Part shown: positions 1-7,073 of the stretch, piece by piece | Layout of the letters: each line of letters begins with the position of its first letter | How positions within the stretch are numbered: position 1 is the first letter of the stretch | DNA from: JAABYT01 sp041581935 | Lineage (GTDB): Bacteria > Pseudomonadota > Gammaproteobacteria > HK1 | NCBI GenBank assembly: GCA_041581935.1 | Contig: JBFICP010000034.1 | Location: 1-19,270, forward strand | Reading direction: 5' to 3' | Length of the DNA stretch: 19,270 bases | Made by a program: the position numbers and the translations under genes | Notes under the pieces: model-generated | The model's input: the letters and a program-made list of their open reading frames with translations, nothing else | The model's database searches: none | What the model was told of the DNA's origin: nothing

Positions 1-24
1 ACAGTCAATCGAGGCCACCGAGCT

Positions 25-420
25 ATGAGCATGCAGGATCCAATAGCGGATATGTTCACCCGTATACGCAACGGTCTTTCCGCGGGGAAGGTGCGCGTGG
101 TCATGCCGATGTCCAAGCAGAAGATGGCCATCGCCAGTCTTCTCAAGGACCAGGGCTACATTCGAGATTTTTCGACGGATCAGGAGACCGGAAAGCCTGA
201 GCTCGCCATCGTTCTCAAGTATCACGAGGGCAAGCCGGTGATCGCGAAAATTCAGCGCGTCAGTCGTCCGGGCCTGCGAATCTTCAAGAGAAAGGACGAG
301 CTGCCGACCGTCATGAACGGGCTCGGCATTGCAATAATCTCCACGTCCCGGGGGCTGATGACCGACAGGGCGGCACGCGAGAGCGGCCAAGGCGGCGAAG
401 TCCTGGGCATCGTCACGTAG
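25..420 (+). CDS. rpsH: 30S ribosomal protein S8
   Basis: S8 binds the central domain of 16S rRNA and is needed early in 30S assembly. In E. coli it also represses translation of the spc operon. The 131-residue product has the usual length and starts with the family's typical MSMQDPIADM. It contains the RVSRPGLRI(F)KRKDELP block in the middle and the C-terminal S8 signature STSRGLMTDRAARESG near residues 106-121. A GAGG lies 10 bases before the ATG. It is the first gene here of a truncated spc operon whose upstream part (rplN to rpsN in other gammaproteobacteria) lies outside the window; rplF follows after 11 bases. Confidence 0.98.
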   Translation: MSMQDPIADMFTRIRNGLSAGKVRVVMPMSKQKMAIASLLKDQGYIRDFSTDQETGKPELAIVLKYHEGKPVIAKIQRVSRPGLRIFKRKDELPTVMNGLGIAIISTSRGLMTDRAARESGQGGEVLGIVT

Positions 421-431
421 GAGATCGCGGC

Positions 432-965
432 ATGTCGAGAATTGCGAAACAACCCATCGAGCTACCTTCCGGCGTGGAAGTCACCATCGAGGGCCGAACC
501 GTTACGATCAAGGGACCGAAGGGAACGCTCGAGCACCGAATTCACGACAACGTGGAGGTCTCGCGCAGCGACGAGGCGCTCAACTGCAGTGCCAATGAAG
601 GTGCCGAGAATGGCGTCGCGCTCGCCGGAACCACGCGTGCCGTCATCAGCAACATGGTGGAAGGCGTCAGCAAAGGATTCGAACGCCGATTGCAGCTCGT
701 GGGTGTCGGATACCGGGCGCAGATGCAGGGCAGAGCGGTGAATCTATCACTCGGATATTCCCATCCCGTGAAGTTCGAGGCACCTGAGGGCGTGAGCCTC
801 GAGACACCTTCTCAGACCGAGATCGTGGTGCGCGGCGTCGACAAGCAGATGGTCGGCCAGGCGGCCGCGGAGATCCGTGCCTTTCGACCGCCGGAGCCCT
901 ACAAGGGCAAGGGCGTGAAATACGACGACGAGTTGATTCAGCGTAAGGAAGCGAAAAAGAAGTAG
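432..965 (+). CDS. rplF: 50S ribosomal protein L6
   Basis: L6 sits at the base of the L7/L12 stalk of the 50S subunit and contacts 23S rRNA near the sarcin-ricin loop. The 177-residue product has the normal length. It shows the N-terminal MSRIAKQPIELPSGVEV opening and the duplicated L6 fold. The C-terminal signature RPPEPYKGKGVKY near residues 152-164 is the diagnostic family motif. The start has a GGAGA sequence 6-11 bases upstream, just after the rpsH stop. The gene is in the usual spc-operon place between rpsH and rplR, with an 8-base gap to rplR. Confidence 0.98.
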   Translation: MSRIAKQPIELPSGVEVTIEGRTVTIKGPKGTLEHRIHDNVEVSRSDEALNCSANEGAENGVALAGTTRAVISNMVEGVSKGFERRLQLVGVGYRAQMQGRAVNLSLGYSHPVKFEAPEGVSLETPSQTEIVVRGVDKQMVGQAAAEIRAFRPPEPYKGKGVKYDDELIQRKEAKKK

Positions 966-973
966 GTGCACGT

Positions 974-1327
974 ATGGACAAGAAAACGATGAGAACACGC
1001 CGGACACGCCGGCCGCGCGCAAAGATCAAAAAGCTCGATGTTCCACGCCTGTGCGTTCACCGTACGCCGTGCCACATCTATGCGCAGATCATCGTTTCCG
1101 GTGGATCCGAGACGCAGGTCAGCGCTTCGACCGTGGAGCCGCAGGTGAAAAAAGACGTGGGCTACGGCGGAAACATCAAGGCCGCGACCGTCATCGGTCG
1201 GCTGATCGCCGAACGCGCCATCGCGAAAGGTTTCGAGAACGTCGCTTTCGATCGCGCCGGATTCAAGTTTCACGGCCGGATCAAGGCATTGGCTGACAGC
1301 GCACGCGAACACGGGTTGAAATTTTAA
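974..1327 (+). CDS. rplR: 50S ribosomal protein L18
   Basis: L18 binds 5S rRNA and helps anchor it to the 50S subunit. The 117-residue product is typical in length. It has a very basic N-terminal tail (about residues 3-20) that contacts 5S rRNA, and ends in the classic SAREHGLKF. The central GGNIKAATVIGRLIAERA region is the conserved L18 helix. The gene lies 8 bases after rplF and 10 bases before rpsE, in canonical order, so it is almost certainly co-transcribed with them. Confidence 0.97.
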   Translation: MDKKTMRTRRTRRPRAKIKKLDVPRLCVHRTPCHIYAQIIVSGGSETQVSASTVEPQVKKDVGYGGNIKAATVIGRLIAERAIAKGFENVAFDRAGFKFHGRIKALADSAREHGLKF

Positions 1328-1337
1328 GGGTTGAACC

Positions 1338-1844
1338 ATGGCTAGTTTTCAGAGTCCAAGTGGCGGCGACGATCTCGTCGAAAAGCTCGTCGCTATCAAT
1401 CGAGTCGCCAAGGTCGTCAAAGGCGGACGGCAGTTCGGCTTCACGGCCCTCACGGTGGTCGGCGACGGTAAAGGAAGAGTGGGGCTCGGTCGCGGCAAGG
1501 CCCGTGAGGTGCCTGCGGCAATTCAGAAGGCCATGGAGAATGCGCGCAAAAACATGATCTCCGTGGCGCTGAAGGGCGGGACCCTGCAGTATGCGATGAT
1601 GGCCCGACACGGCGCGGCAAAGGTCTACATGCAGCCGGCGTCTGAAGGCACCGGCATCATTGCCGGCGGCCCGATGCGGGCGGTGTTCGAGGTACTGGGC
1701 GTGCGCGACGTGCTCGCCAAATGCGTCGGCTCACCCAACCCCATCAACGTGATACGTGCCACCGTCAAGGGTCTCGCCGGCATGGCATCACCCGAGCAGA
1801 TCGCGGCCAAGCGCGACTTGCCGGTCAAGCAGATTGTCGGATAA
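1338..1844 (+). CDS. rpsE: 30S ribosomal protein S5
   Basis: S5 lies at the mRNA entry and decoding region of the 30S subunit and affects translational fidelity. The 168-residue protein has the N-terminal double-stranded RNA-binding S5 domain with the signature VGDGKGRVGLGRGKAREV (about residues 41-58). The C-terminal S5 domain includes the GGPMRAVFEVLGVRDVLAK block near residues 113-131. Spectinomycin-resistance mutations in other bacteria map to the loop before this signature, where the wild-type VVKGGRQF pattern is intact. A GGG lies upstream of the ATG. The 34-base gap to rpmD carries a clear AGGAGA ribosome binding site. Confidence 0.98.
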   Translation: MASFQSPSGGDDLVEKLVAINRVAKVVKGGRQFGFTALTVVGDGKGRVGLGRGKAREVPAAIQKAMENARKNMISVALKGGTLQYAMMARHGAAKVYMQPASEGTGIIAGGPMRAVFEVLGVRDVLAKCVGSPNPINVIRATVKGLAGMASPEQIAAKRDLPVKQIVG

Positions 1845-1878
1845 CCGGTTGCGCCGTCGCACAGGAGATTACTGAGAA

Positions 1879-2076
1879 ATGCAGGCTGGTTCCGGCAAGA
1901 AAACCGTCAAGGTCACCCTTGTACGTAGCGCCCACGGGCGTCTCGCGAGCCACAAGGCGTGCGTGAGAGGCCTGGGGCTGCGTCGCATGCATCATACGGT
2001 CGAGGTGGAGGATACGCCCTGCACCCGCGGCATGATTAATAAGGTGGCGTACATGGTTCGCGTCGAGGAGGCATGA
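1879..2076 (+). CDS. rpmD: 50S ribosomal protein L30
   Basis: L30 is a small 50S protein that binds 23S rRNA domain II. The 65-residue product is slightly longer than the roughly 59 residues usual in enterobacteria, the extra being a short N-terminal extension (MQAGSGKK). The L30 core VKVTLVRSAHGR...HKACVRGLGLRRMHHTVEVEDTP is intact and clearly diagnostic. An AGGAGA ribosome binding site lies about 10 bases upstream. The stop codon overlaps an ATG in the next frame (ATGA at 2073-2076), and rplO begins just downstream. Confidence 0.96.
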   Translation: MQAGSGKKTVKVTLVRSAHGRLASHKACVRGLGLRRMHHTVEVEDTPCTRGMINKVAYMVRVEEA

Positions 2077-2081
2077 CAATC

Positions 2082-2519
2082 ATGCGCTTGAATGAATTGC
2101 ATCCCGGTGACGGCGCGCGCCGCCCGGCCAAGCGCGTCGGACGGGGCGCCGGCTCCGGCGTCGGCAAGACGGCCGGCCGTGGTCAAAAGGGCCAACGCTC
2201 GCGCTCCGGGCGAAAGTCGGTGGTGGGGTTCGAGGGCGGGCAGATGCCGCTGCATCGCCGGTTGCCCAAGTTTGGCTTCGTCTCGCGCACCGGAAGGTTC
2301 AGCGGCGAGGTTCGACTGTCCGATCTGGCGTTCGTCGATGCCGAGACCATCGACCTGCAGGCGCTGCGCAGCGCCGGAATCATCGGCAAGCGCATCAAGC
2401 GCGCCAAGATTATCGCGTCCGGCAAGCTGGACAAGGCCGTGGTGGTGCGGGGCATCCCCGTGACACCTGGCGCCCGGGCGGCCATCGAGGCGGCCGGCGG
2501 CAAGGTGGAAGAGGGCTGA
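2082..2519 (+). CDS. rplO: 50S ribosomal protein L15
   Basis: L15 is a late-assembling 50S protein that binds 23S rRNA. The 145-residue product has the Gly/Arg-rich N-terminal extension GRGAGSGVGKTAGRGQKGQ (about residues 20-38), the FEGGQMPLHRRLPKFGF motif and a globular C-terminal part ending in the usual AGGKVEE. I chose ATG 2082 because it gives the conserved start MRLNEL and sits 11 bases after GAGGAG (2065-2070). An ATG at 2073 in the same frame overlaps the rpmD stop and would add MTI, but it is only 2 bases from that ribosome binding site. secY follows after 4 bases. Confidence 0.95.
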   Translation: MRLNELHPGDGARRPAKRVGRGAGSGVGKTAGRGQKGQRSRSGRKSVVGFEGGQMPLHRRLPKFGFVSRTGRFSGEVRLSDLAFVDAETIDLQALRSAGIIGKRIKRAKIIASGKLDKAVVVRGIPVTPGARAAIEAAGGKVEEG

Positions 2520-2523
2520 GCCG

Positions 2524-3864
2524 ATGGTGCGCGCGCCGAAAACCGCCGGCGGCGGCCCCACGGCCGAGCTCAAGCACCGATTGCTTTTCGTGCTCGGTGC
2601 GCTGATCGTCTATCGCGTCGGATCCTTCATTCCGGTGCCGGGAATCGACCCGGTCGCGCTGGGACTGCTTTTCGACCAGCAGCGCGGCACCATCCTGGAC
2701 ATGTTCAACATGTTCTCAGGCGGCGCGCTCGGGCGATTTTCCGTGTTCGCAATCGGCATCATGCCGTACATCTCCGCCGCCATCATCATGCAGCTGCTCA
2801 CGCACGTCGAGCCGAGGTTGAAGGAGCTGCGCAAGGAAGGCGAGGCCGGCAGGCGCAAGATCACGCGCTATACGCGTTACGGCACGGTGGCGCTGGCGAC
2901 CTTCCAGGCCCTCGGTGTCGCCATCGCGCTCGAAGGTCAGCAGGCGGGTGCCATGCAGGTGGTCATCGACCCGGGCCTGGGCTTTCGCATCACCACGGTG
3001 ACGACGCTGGTGACCGGCACGGTGTTTCTCATGTGGCTCGGCGAGCAGATCAGCGAGCGGGGCGTCGGCAACGGTATCTCGATCATCATTTTCGCCGGCA
3101 TCGTGGCGGGGCTTCCGAGCGCCATTGGCGGAACGCTGGAGCTTGCCCGCACCGGCGAGCTGCACGTCCTTCTGGTGCTCGTCATCATGGTGCTGGCGCT
3201 TTCGGTGACCGCATTCGTGGTATTCGTGGAGCGCGGGCAGCGGCGAATCACCGTCAACTATGCAAAGCGGCAGGTGGGGCGCCGCATGTACGCGGGTCAG
3301 AGCAGCCACCTTCCGCTAAAGCTCAACATGGCCGGCGTGATTCCGCCCATTTTCGCCTCGAGCATCATCCTGTTTCCGGCCACCATCGGTGGCTGGTTCG
3401 GTACCGCCGAGGGCATGACCTGGCTGCGGGATCTCTCGACCACCCTTTCCCCGGGCCAGCCCCTGTACGTCATGTTCTACGCCGCGGCCATCATCTTCTT
3501 CTGCTTTTTCTATACCGCGCTGGTCTTCGATCCCAAGGAAACGGCGGAGAACCTCAAGAAGTCGGGTGCCTTCATTCCGGGCATTCGCCCCGGTGACCAG
3601 ACCGCGCGCTATATCGACGGTGTGATGACCCGGCTGACCATGTGGGGGGCCGCGTACATCACGGCCGTGTGCCTGCTGCCGGAATTCATGATCGTCCAGT
3701 GGAGCGTGCCGTTTTACTTCGGTGGGACATCGCTGCTGATTATCGTGGTGGTGACCATGGACTTCATGGCTCAGGTCCAGGCCCACATGATGTCGCACCA
3801 GTACGAGGGACTTCTCAAGAAGGCGAACCTCAAGGGTTACGGCCGCAGCGGCGTGCCCCGCTGA
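2524..3864 (+). CDS. secY: Protein translocase subunit SecY
   Basis: SecY forms the protein-conducting channel of the inner-membrane SecYEG translocon for secreted and membrane proteins. The 446-residue product fits the family and has about ten hydrophobic transmembrane segments, the first near residues 19-38. The opening GSFIPVPGIDP after the first segment, the lateral-gate region with GISIIIFAGI, the cytoplasmic loop YAKRQVGRRMYAG, and the large cytoplasmic loop ENLKKSGAFIPGIRPG (ribosome/SecA contact) are all conserved. The C-terminus YEGLLKKANLKGYGR is typical. It lies 4 bases after rplO, as in the classical spc operon, so it is probably translated in coupling with it. Confidence 0.98.
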   Translation: MVRAPKTAGGGPTAELKHRLLFVLGALIVYRVGSFIPVPGIDPVALGLLFDQQRGTILDMFNMFSGGALGRFSVFAIGIMPYISAAIIMQLLTHVEPRLKELRKEGEAGRRKITRYTRYGTVALATFQALGVAIALEGQQAGAMQVVIDPGLGFRITTVTTLVTGTVFLMWLGEQISERGVGNGISIIIFAGIVAGLPSAIGGTLELARTGELHVLLVLVIMVLALSVTAFVVFVERGQRRITVNYAKRQVGRRMYAGQSSHLPLKLNMAGVIPPIFASSIILFPATIGGWFGTAEGMTWLRDLSTTLSPGQPLYVMFYAAAIIFFCFFYTALVFDPKETAENLKKSGAFIPGIRPGDQTARYIDGVMTRLTMWGAAYITAVCLLPEFMIVQWSVPFYFGGTSLLIIVVVTMDFMAQVQAHMMSHQYEGLLKKANLKGYGRSGVPR

Positions 3865-3892
3865 GGTGTGAGACAGATTCGAGGAGGCGGAG

Positions 3893-4006
3893 ATGAAAGT
3901 CAGGGCATCGGTAAAGCGCATGTGCCGGAACTGCAAGATCATTCGGCGCAAGGGCGTGGTGCGCGTCATCTGCCGCGATGCGCGCCATCGGCAGCGGCAG
4001 GGCTGA
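3893..4006 (+). CDS. rpmJ: 50S ribosomal protein L36 (zinc-binding form)
   Basis: L36 is the smallest 50S protein. This 37-residue ORF begins MKVRASVKRMC and ends RDARHRQRQG. It carries the full zinc ribbon C11-x2-C14-x12-C27-x4-H32, so it is the zinc-containing form that is replaced by a paralogue under zinc starvation in some bacteria. A strong GAGGAGG (3881-3887) lies about 5 bases before the ATG. It is in the standard place between secY and rpsM and is the last spc-operon gene. The gene is short enough to be missed by length-filtered ORF calling. Confidence 0.97.
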   Translation: MKVRASVKRMCRNCKIIRRKGVVRVICRDARHRQRQG

Positions 4007-4027
4007 TCGCGGCGTATTGCCAGGTTG

Positions 4028-4056
4028 TTGATTGGGCAGGAAATTCAGATTACACT
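4028..4056 (+). promoter_or_regulatory. Candidate sigma-70 promoter of the alpha operon
   Basis: The 99-bp gap between rpmJ and rpsM is the only sizeable gap inside the ribosomal block. It contains TTGATT (4028-4033), a 17-base spacer and TACACT (4051-4056), each 4 of 6 to the sigma-70 consensus. Transcription would start near 4063, leaving a leader of about 43 bases before rpsM. E. coli has its alpha-operon promoter at this junction. I could not confirm an S4-binding pseudoknot, and the leader is shorter than the E. coli one. Confidence 0.45.
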
Positions 4057-4105
4057 CCCGCAGTTTTGACGGCCGCGCGGAGATGACTCGGAAGAGATCG
4101 AAGAT

Positions 4106-4462
4106 ATGGCACGAATCGCAGGCATAAACATTCCCGACCGCAAGCAGGCCTGGGTGTCATTGACATCGATCTACGGTGTCGGGCGCACGCGGGCGCTGTC
4201 CATCTGCGCGGCTGCGGGCATCAAGCCCGAGGCGCTGGTCAAGGACCTCACCGAGGAGGAGCTCGACAGCATGCGCAGCCAGGTAGGCCGCTACACCATT
4301 GAAGGCGACCTCAGGCGCGAGGTGTCCATGAGCATCAAACGCCTGATGGATCTCGGGACCTATCGCGGGATGCGCCATCGTCGCGGTTTGCCGGTGCGCG
4401 GGCAGCGCAGCCACACGAATGCACGTACCCGAAAGGGCCCGCGCAAGATCATTAAAAAGTAA
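4106..4462 (+). CDS. rpsM: 30S ribosomal protein S13
   Basis: S13 sits in the 30S head, touches the P-site tRNA and forms bridges to the 50S subunit. The 118-residue protein begins MARIAGINIPDRKQ, has the helix-hairpin-helix-like SIYGVGRTRA segment (about residues 22-31), and the C-terminal signature GTYRGMRHRRGLPVRGQRSHTNARTRKG with the basic tail KKIIKK-like end (PRKIIKK). The ribosome binding site is weak (GAAGAGA upstream). It is the first gene of the alpha operon and has a candidate promoter in the gap before it; rpsK follows after 17 bases. Confidence 0.98.
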   Translation: MARIAGINIPDRKQAWVSLTSIYGVGRTRALSICAAAGIKPEALVKDLTEEELDSMRSQVGRYTIEGDLRREVSMSIKRLMDLGTYRGMRHRRGLPVRGQRSHTNARTRKGPRKIIKK

Positions 4463-4479
4463 CGGGCACATCATCGAAC

Positions 4480-4869
4480 ATGGCCAAGCCGAAGCCGAAA
4501 ACGAAGAAGAAGGTCAAGCGCAACGTCACCGACGGCATCGCTCACGTGCACGCGTCCTTCAACAACACGGTCATCACGATCACCGATCGCCAGGGTAACG
4601 CACTCGCCTGGGGCACGGCTGGCGCCAGCGGATTCAAGGGCTCGCGCAAGAGCACACCGTTTGCCGCCCAGGTCGCTGCCAGCCGGGTTGCCGATACCGT
4701 CAAGGAGAACGGCATGAAAACCCTCGAGGTGCGCGTCAAGGGCCCCGGTCCCGGCCGCGAATCGGCCGTCCGGGCGCTGAACAATGCCGGGTTCAAGATA
4801 ACCAGCATTACCGATGTCACGCCGATCCCCCACAACGGGTGTCGGCCACCGAAAAAGCGCCGCGTTTAG
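4480..4869 (+). CDS. rpsK: 30S ribosomal protein S11
   Basis: S11 is on the 30S platform, near the mRNA exit and the anti-Shine-Dalgarno end of 16S rRNA. The 129-residue product has a Lys-rich N-terminal tail (MAKPKPKTKKKVKRNV). It then shows GIAHVHASFNNTVITITDRQGN and the C-terminal signature VRVKGPGPGRESAVRALNNAGFKI, followed by the usual DVTPIPHNGCRPPKKRRV end. Length and every block match the family. It lies 17 bases after rpsM and 17 bases before rpsD, in standard alpha-operon order. Confidence 0.98.
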   Translation: MAKPKPKTKKKVKRNVTDGIAHVHASFNNTVITITDRQGNALAWGTAGASGFKGSRKSTPFAAQVAASRVADTVKENGMKTLEVRVKGPGPGRESAVRALNNAGFKITSITDVTPIPHNGCRPPKKRRV

Positions 4870-4886
4870 GCGCTGGTTGAGCAAAC

Positions 4887-5510
4887 ATGGCCAGATACAC
4901 GGGACCGAAATGCCGATTGAGCCGCCGCGAAGGCGCCGATCTGATGCTCAAGAGCCGTGCGCGAGCACTCGACTCCAAGTGCAAGCTGGAAACGCCTCCC
5001 GGGCAGCACGGCGCGCGCAGACAGCGCCGGATGTCGGACTATGCACTGCAGCTCAGAGAGAAGCAGAAGCTGCGTCGCATGTACGGGGTCTTGGAAAGGC
5101 AATTCCGGAATTATTATGAGAAGGCCGCGCAGAAAAAAGGTGCGACCGGCGAGAACCTCTTGAAGGCGCTCGAATGCCGCCTCGACAATGTCGTTTATCG
5201 AATGGGGTTCGGGGCGACGCGCGCGGAATCGCGCCAGCTGGTCAGCCACAAGGCGGTCACGGTGAATGGCCACTGCGTCAACATCCCTTCCTATCAGATC
5301 AGGCCCAGTGATGTCGTCGCGATCCGGGAGAGGGCCAGAAAGCAGGCGCGTATTCAGGATTCTCTCGCGGTCGCCGAGCAGTACGGCTTCCCCGATTGGG
5401 TCGATGTCGACGCGAGCAAGATGGAAGGCGTGTTCAAGGCGGTTCCGGAGAGGGAGGAGCTGCCCCCCGATGTAAACGAACAGTTGGTTGTCGAGCTCTA
5501 CTCCAAGTAG
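4887..5510 (+). CDS. rpsD: 30S ribosomal protein S4
   Basis: S4 nucleates 16S rRNA 5'-domain assembly and in E. coli is the translational repressor of the alpha operon. The 207-residue protein shows MARYTGPKCRLSRREGADL, the PGQHGARR block, LREKQKLRRMYGVLERQFRNYY, and the S4 RNA-binding domain RLDNVVYRMGFGATRAESRQLVSHKAV (about residues 97-123). It ends in VNEQLVVELYSK. Only C9 and C32 remain of the four cysteines used by zinc-binding S4 proteins, so this is the zinc-free type usual in gammaproteobacteria. rpoA follows after 24 bases that hold a strong AAAGGAG. Confidence 0.98.
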   Translation: MARYTGPKCRLSRREGADLMLKSRARALDSKCKLETPPGQHGARRQRRMSDYALQLREKQKLRRMYGVLERQFRNYYEKAAQKKGATGENLLKALECRLDNVVYRMGFGATRAESRQLVSHKAVTVNGHCVNIPSYQIRPSDVVAIRERARKQARIQDSLAVAEQYGFPDWVDVDASKMEGVFKAVPEREELPPDVNEQLVVELYSK

Positions 5511-5534
5511 TTACGACAAAGGAGACCAGATCAC

Positions 5535-6530
5535 ATGCAGGCTGCTGCTACACAGCTACTTACCCCGCACACGGTGCAGGTTCAGGAAGTGGGTTCCAAC
5601 ACGGCGAAGGTCGTCCTGGAGCCACTCGATCGAGGATTCGGTCACACGCTCGGCAATGCGCTGCGGCGCGTGCTGCTTTCCTCGATGCCCGGTTGTGCCG
5701 TCACCGAGGTGGAGATCGAGGGCGTTCTGCACGAGTACACCACTATCGAGGGCGTGCAGGAAGACGTCACGGAGATTCTGCTGAATCTGAAGGGGCTCGC
5801 AATACGCATGCACACGCGCACCGAGTCGGTGCTCACCATCAACAAGAAGGGCCCCGGGACGGTGCTCGCGAGCGACATCGCCATCGATCACGACGTAGAG
5901 GTCGTGAACCCGGAGCACGTCATCGCGCACCTGACCAAGTCAGGTCAGCTCAACATGAGCATGACGGTGCGGCAGGGCCGCGGTTATCATCCTGCGGCTG
6001 CCCGAGTCGCCGAGGAGGAGGTGGAGCGCCCCATCGGCAAGCTTCTTCTCGATGCCTCGTTCACGCCGGTGCGACGCGTTTCCTACGTGGTGGAAAGCGC
6101 ACGGGTCGAGCAGCGCACGAATCTTGACAAGCTCATTATCGAAATTGAGACCAACGGCACGCTCGATCCGGGCGATGCGATCCGTCACGCCGCAACGCTG
6201 CTCCAGGATCAACTCGCTTATTTCGTCGGTCCCACGACACCGGACGACAAGCCGACTCCGTCGCCGGAGCCCGATATCGATCCGATTCTGCTGCGCCCGG
6301 TGGACGACCTGGAACTGACGGTGCGCTCGGCGAACTGCCTGAAGGCCGAAAGCATCTACTACGTCGGTGATTTGATTCAGCGCACCGAGGTGGAGCTGCT
6401 GAAGACACCGAATCTAGGAAAGAAATCGTTGACGGAGATCAAGGATGTCCTGGCGGCTCGCGGGCTGTCGCTCGGCATGCGTCTCGAGAACTGGCCGCCG
6501 GCGGGGCTTTATGGCGACGATAAGGACTAG
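5535..6530 (+). CDS. rpoA: DNA-directed RNA polymerase subunit alpha
   Basis: The alpha subunit dimer scaffolds RNA polymerase, and its C-terminal domain contacts UP elements and activators. The 331-residue protein has the N-terminal assembly domain with EPLDRGFGHTLGNALRRVLLSS (about residues 29-50) and DLDKLIIEIETNGTL-type dimer contacts. A Pro-rich linker spans about residues 235-250. The C-terminal domain VRSANCLKAESIYYVGDL...LLKTPNLGKKSLTEIKDVLA is nearly identical to enterobacteria; R264 corresponds to E. coli R265, the key DNA contact. AAAGGAG (5518-5524) precedes the ATG. It lies between rpsD and rplQ as expected. Confidence 0.99.
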   Translation: MQAAATQLLTPHTVQVQEVGSNTAKVVLEPLDRGFGHTLGNALRRVLLSSMPGCAVTEVEIEGVLHEYTTIEGVQEDVTEILLNLKGLAIRMHTRTESVLTINKKGPGTVLASDIAIDHDVEVVNPEHVIAHLTKSGQLNMSMTVRQGRGYHPAAARVAEEEVERPIGKLLLDASFTPVRRVSYVVESARVEQRTNLDKLIIEIETNGTLDPGDAIRHAATLLQDQLAYFVGPTTPDDKPTPSPEPDIDPILLRPVDDLELTVRSANCLKAESIYYVGDLIQRTEVELLKTPNLGKKSLTEIKDVLAARGLSLGMRLENWPPAGLYGDDKD

Positions 6531-6578
6531 CGTCGCGTCCCGTTGCTGCCTTTGACTGCCTGAAGCGAGATATCAGCC

Positions 6579-6974
6579 ATGCGTCACCGCAAAAGTGGAC
6601 GTCACCTGAACAGGTCCCGAAGCCACACCCAGGCCATGTTCAAGAACATGTCCTCGTCGCTCGTACGCCACGAGTTGATCAGGACGACCGTCCCGAAAGC
6701 CAAAGAGCTGCGCCGCGTCGTCGAGCCGCTGATTACGCTCGCCAAGACCGACAGCGTCGCCAATCGACGGCTCGCGTTCTCGCGGCTGCGCGATCGCGAG
6801 TCGGTCACCAAGCTCTTCAACGAGCTCGGGCCCCGCTACCGGCAGCGCCCGGGCGGCTATCTGCGCATCCTCAAATGCGGGTCGCGCCCGGGAGATTGCG
6901 CGCCGATGGCCTACGTCGAGCTGGTGGACAGGCCGCTCGGCGACGATGAAGGCGCCGCCGAATCCAGCGAGTGA
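6579..6974 (+). CDS. rplQ: 50S ribosomal protein L17
   Basis: L17 lies near the exit tunnel of the 50S subunit. The 131-residue product has MRHRKSGRHLNRSRSHTQAMFKNM, then SLVRHELIRTTVPKAKELRRVVEPLITLAK, the canonical L17 signature region. RYRQRPGGYLRILKCGSRPGDCAPMAYVELVD is diagnostic, and a short acidic tail (DDEGAAESSE) follows. It is the last gene of the alpha operon, and a strong hairpin terminator begins 27 bases after its stop. Confidence 0.98.
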   Translation: MRHRKSGRHLNRSRSHTQAMFKNMSSSLVRHELIRTTVPKAKELRRVVEPLITLAKTDSVANRRLAFSRLRDRESVTKLFNELGPRYRQRPGGYLRILKCGSRPGDCAPMAYVELVDRPLGDDEGAAESSE

Positions 6975-7001
6975 CGCGACGCGTCGGCGGGTAAGCCGCA
7001 T

Positions 7002-7034
7002 CGAGAGCCGGGCACTGCCCGGCTCTCGCGTTTT
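7002..7034 (+). terminator. Intrinsic terminator of the alpha operon
   Basis: A perfect 12-bp inverted repeat (7002-7013 and 7017-7028) with a 3-base ACT loop is followed by CG and TTTT (7031-7034). The stem is GC-rich (CGAGAGCCGGGC). The T tract is short, but position just after rplQ and stem strength make a Rho-independent terminator likely. Confidence 0.85.
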
Positions 7035-7073
7035 CGCCGGCAGCGGCGGCGAATTTTGGCCATACTTCCGGCC

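Noticed and set aside
2073..2081. Earlier rplO start overlapping the rpmD stop
   Set aside because: It would be only 2 bases from the GAGGAG, and the family begins MRLNEL at 2082. It cannot be fully excluded.
7056..7073. TTG start for the SAM hydrolase gene
   Set aside because: The family begins directly at M-x-LLFTDFG, which ATG 7074 gives; the six extra residues are not conserved and there is no ribosome binding site.
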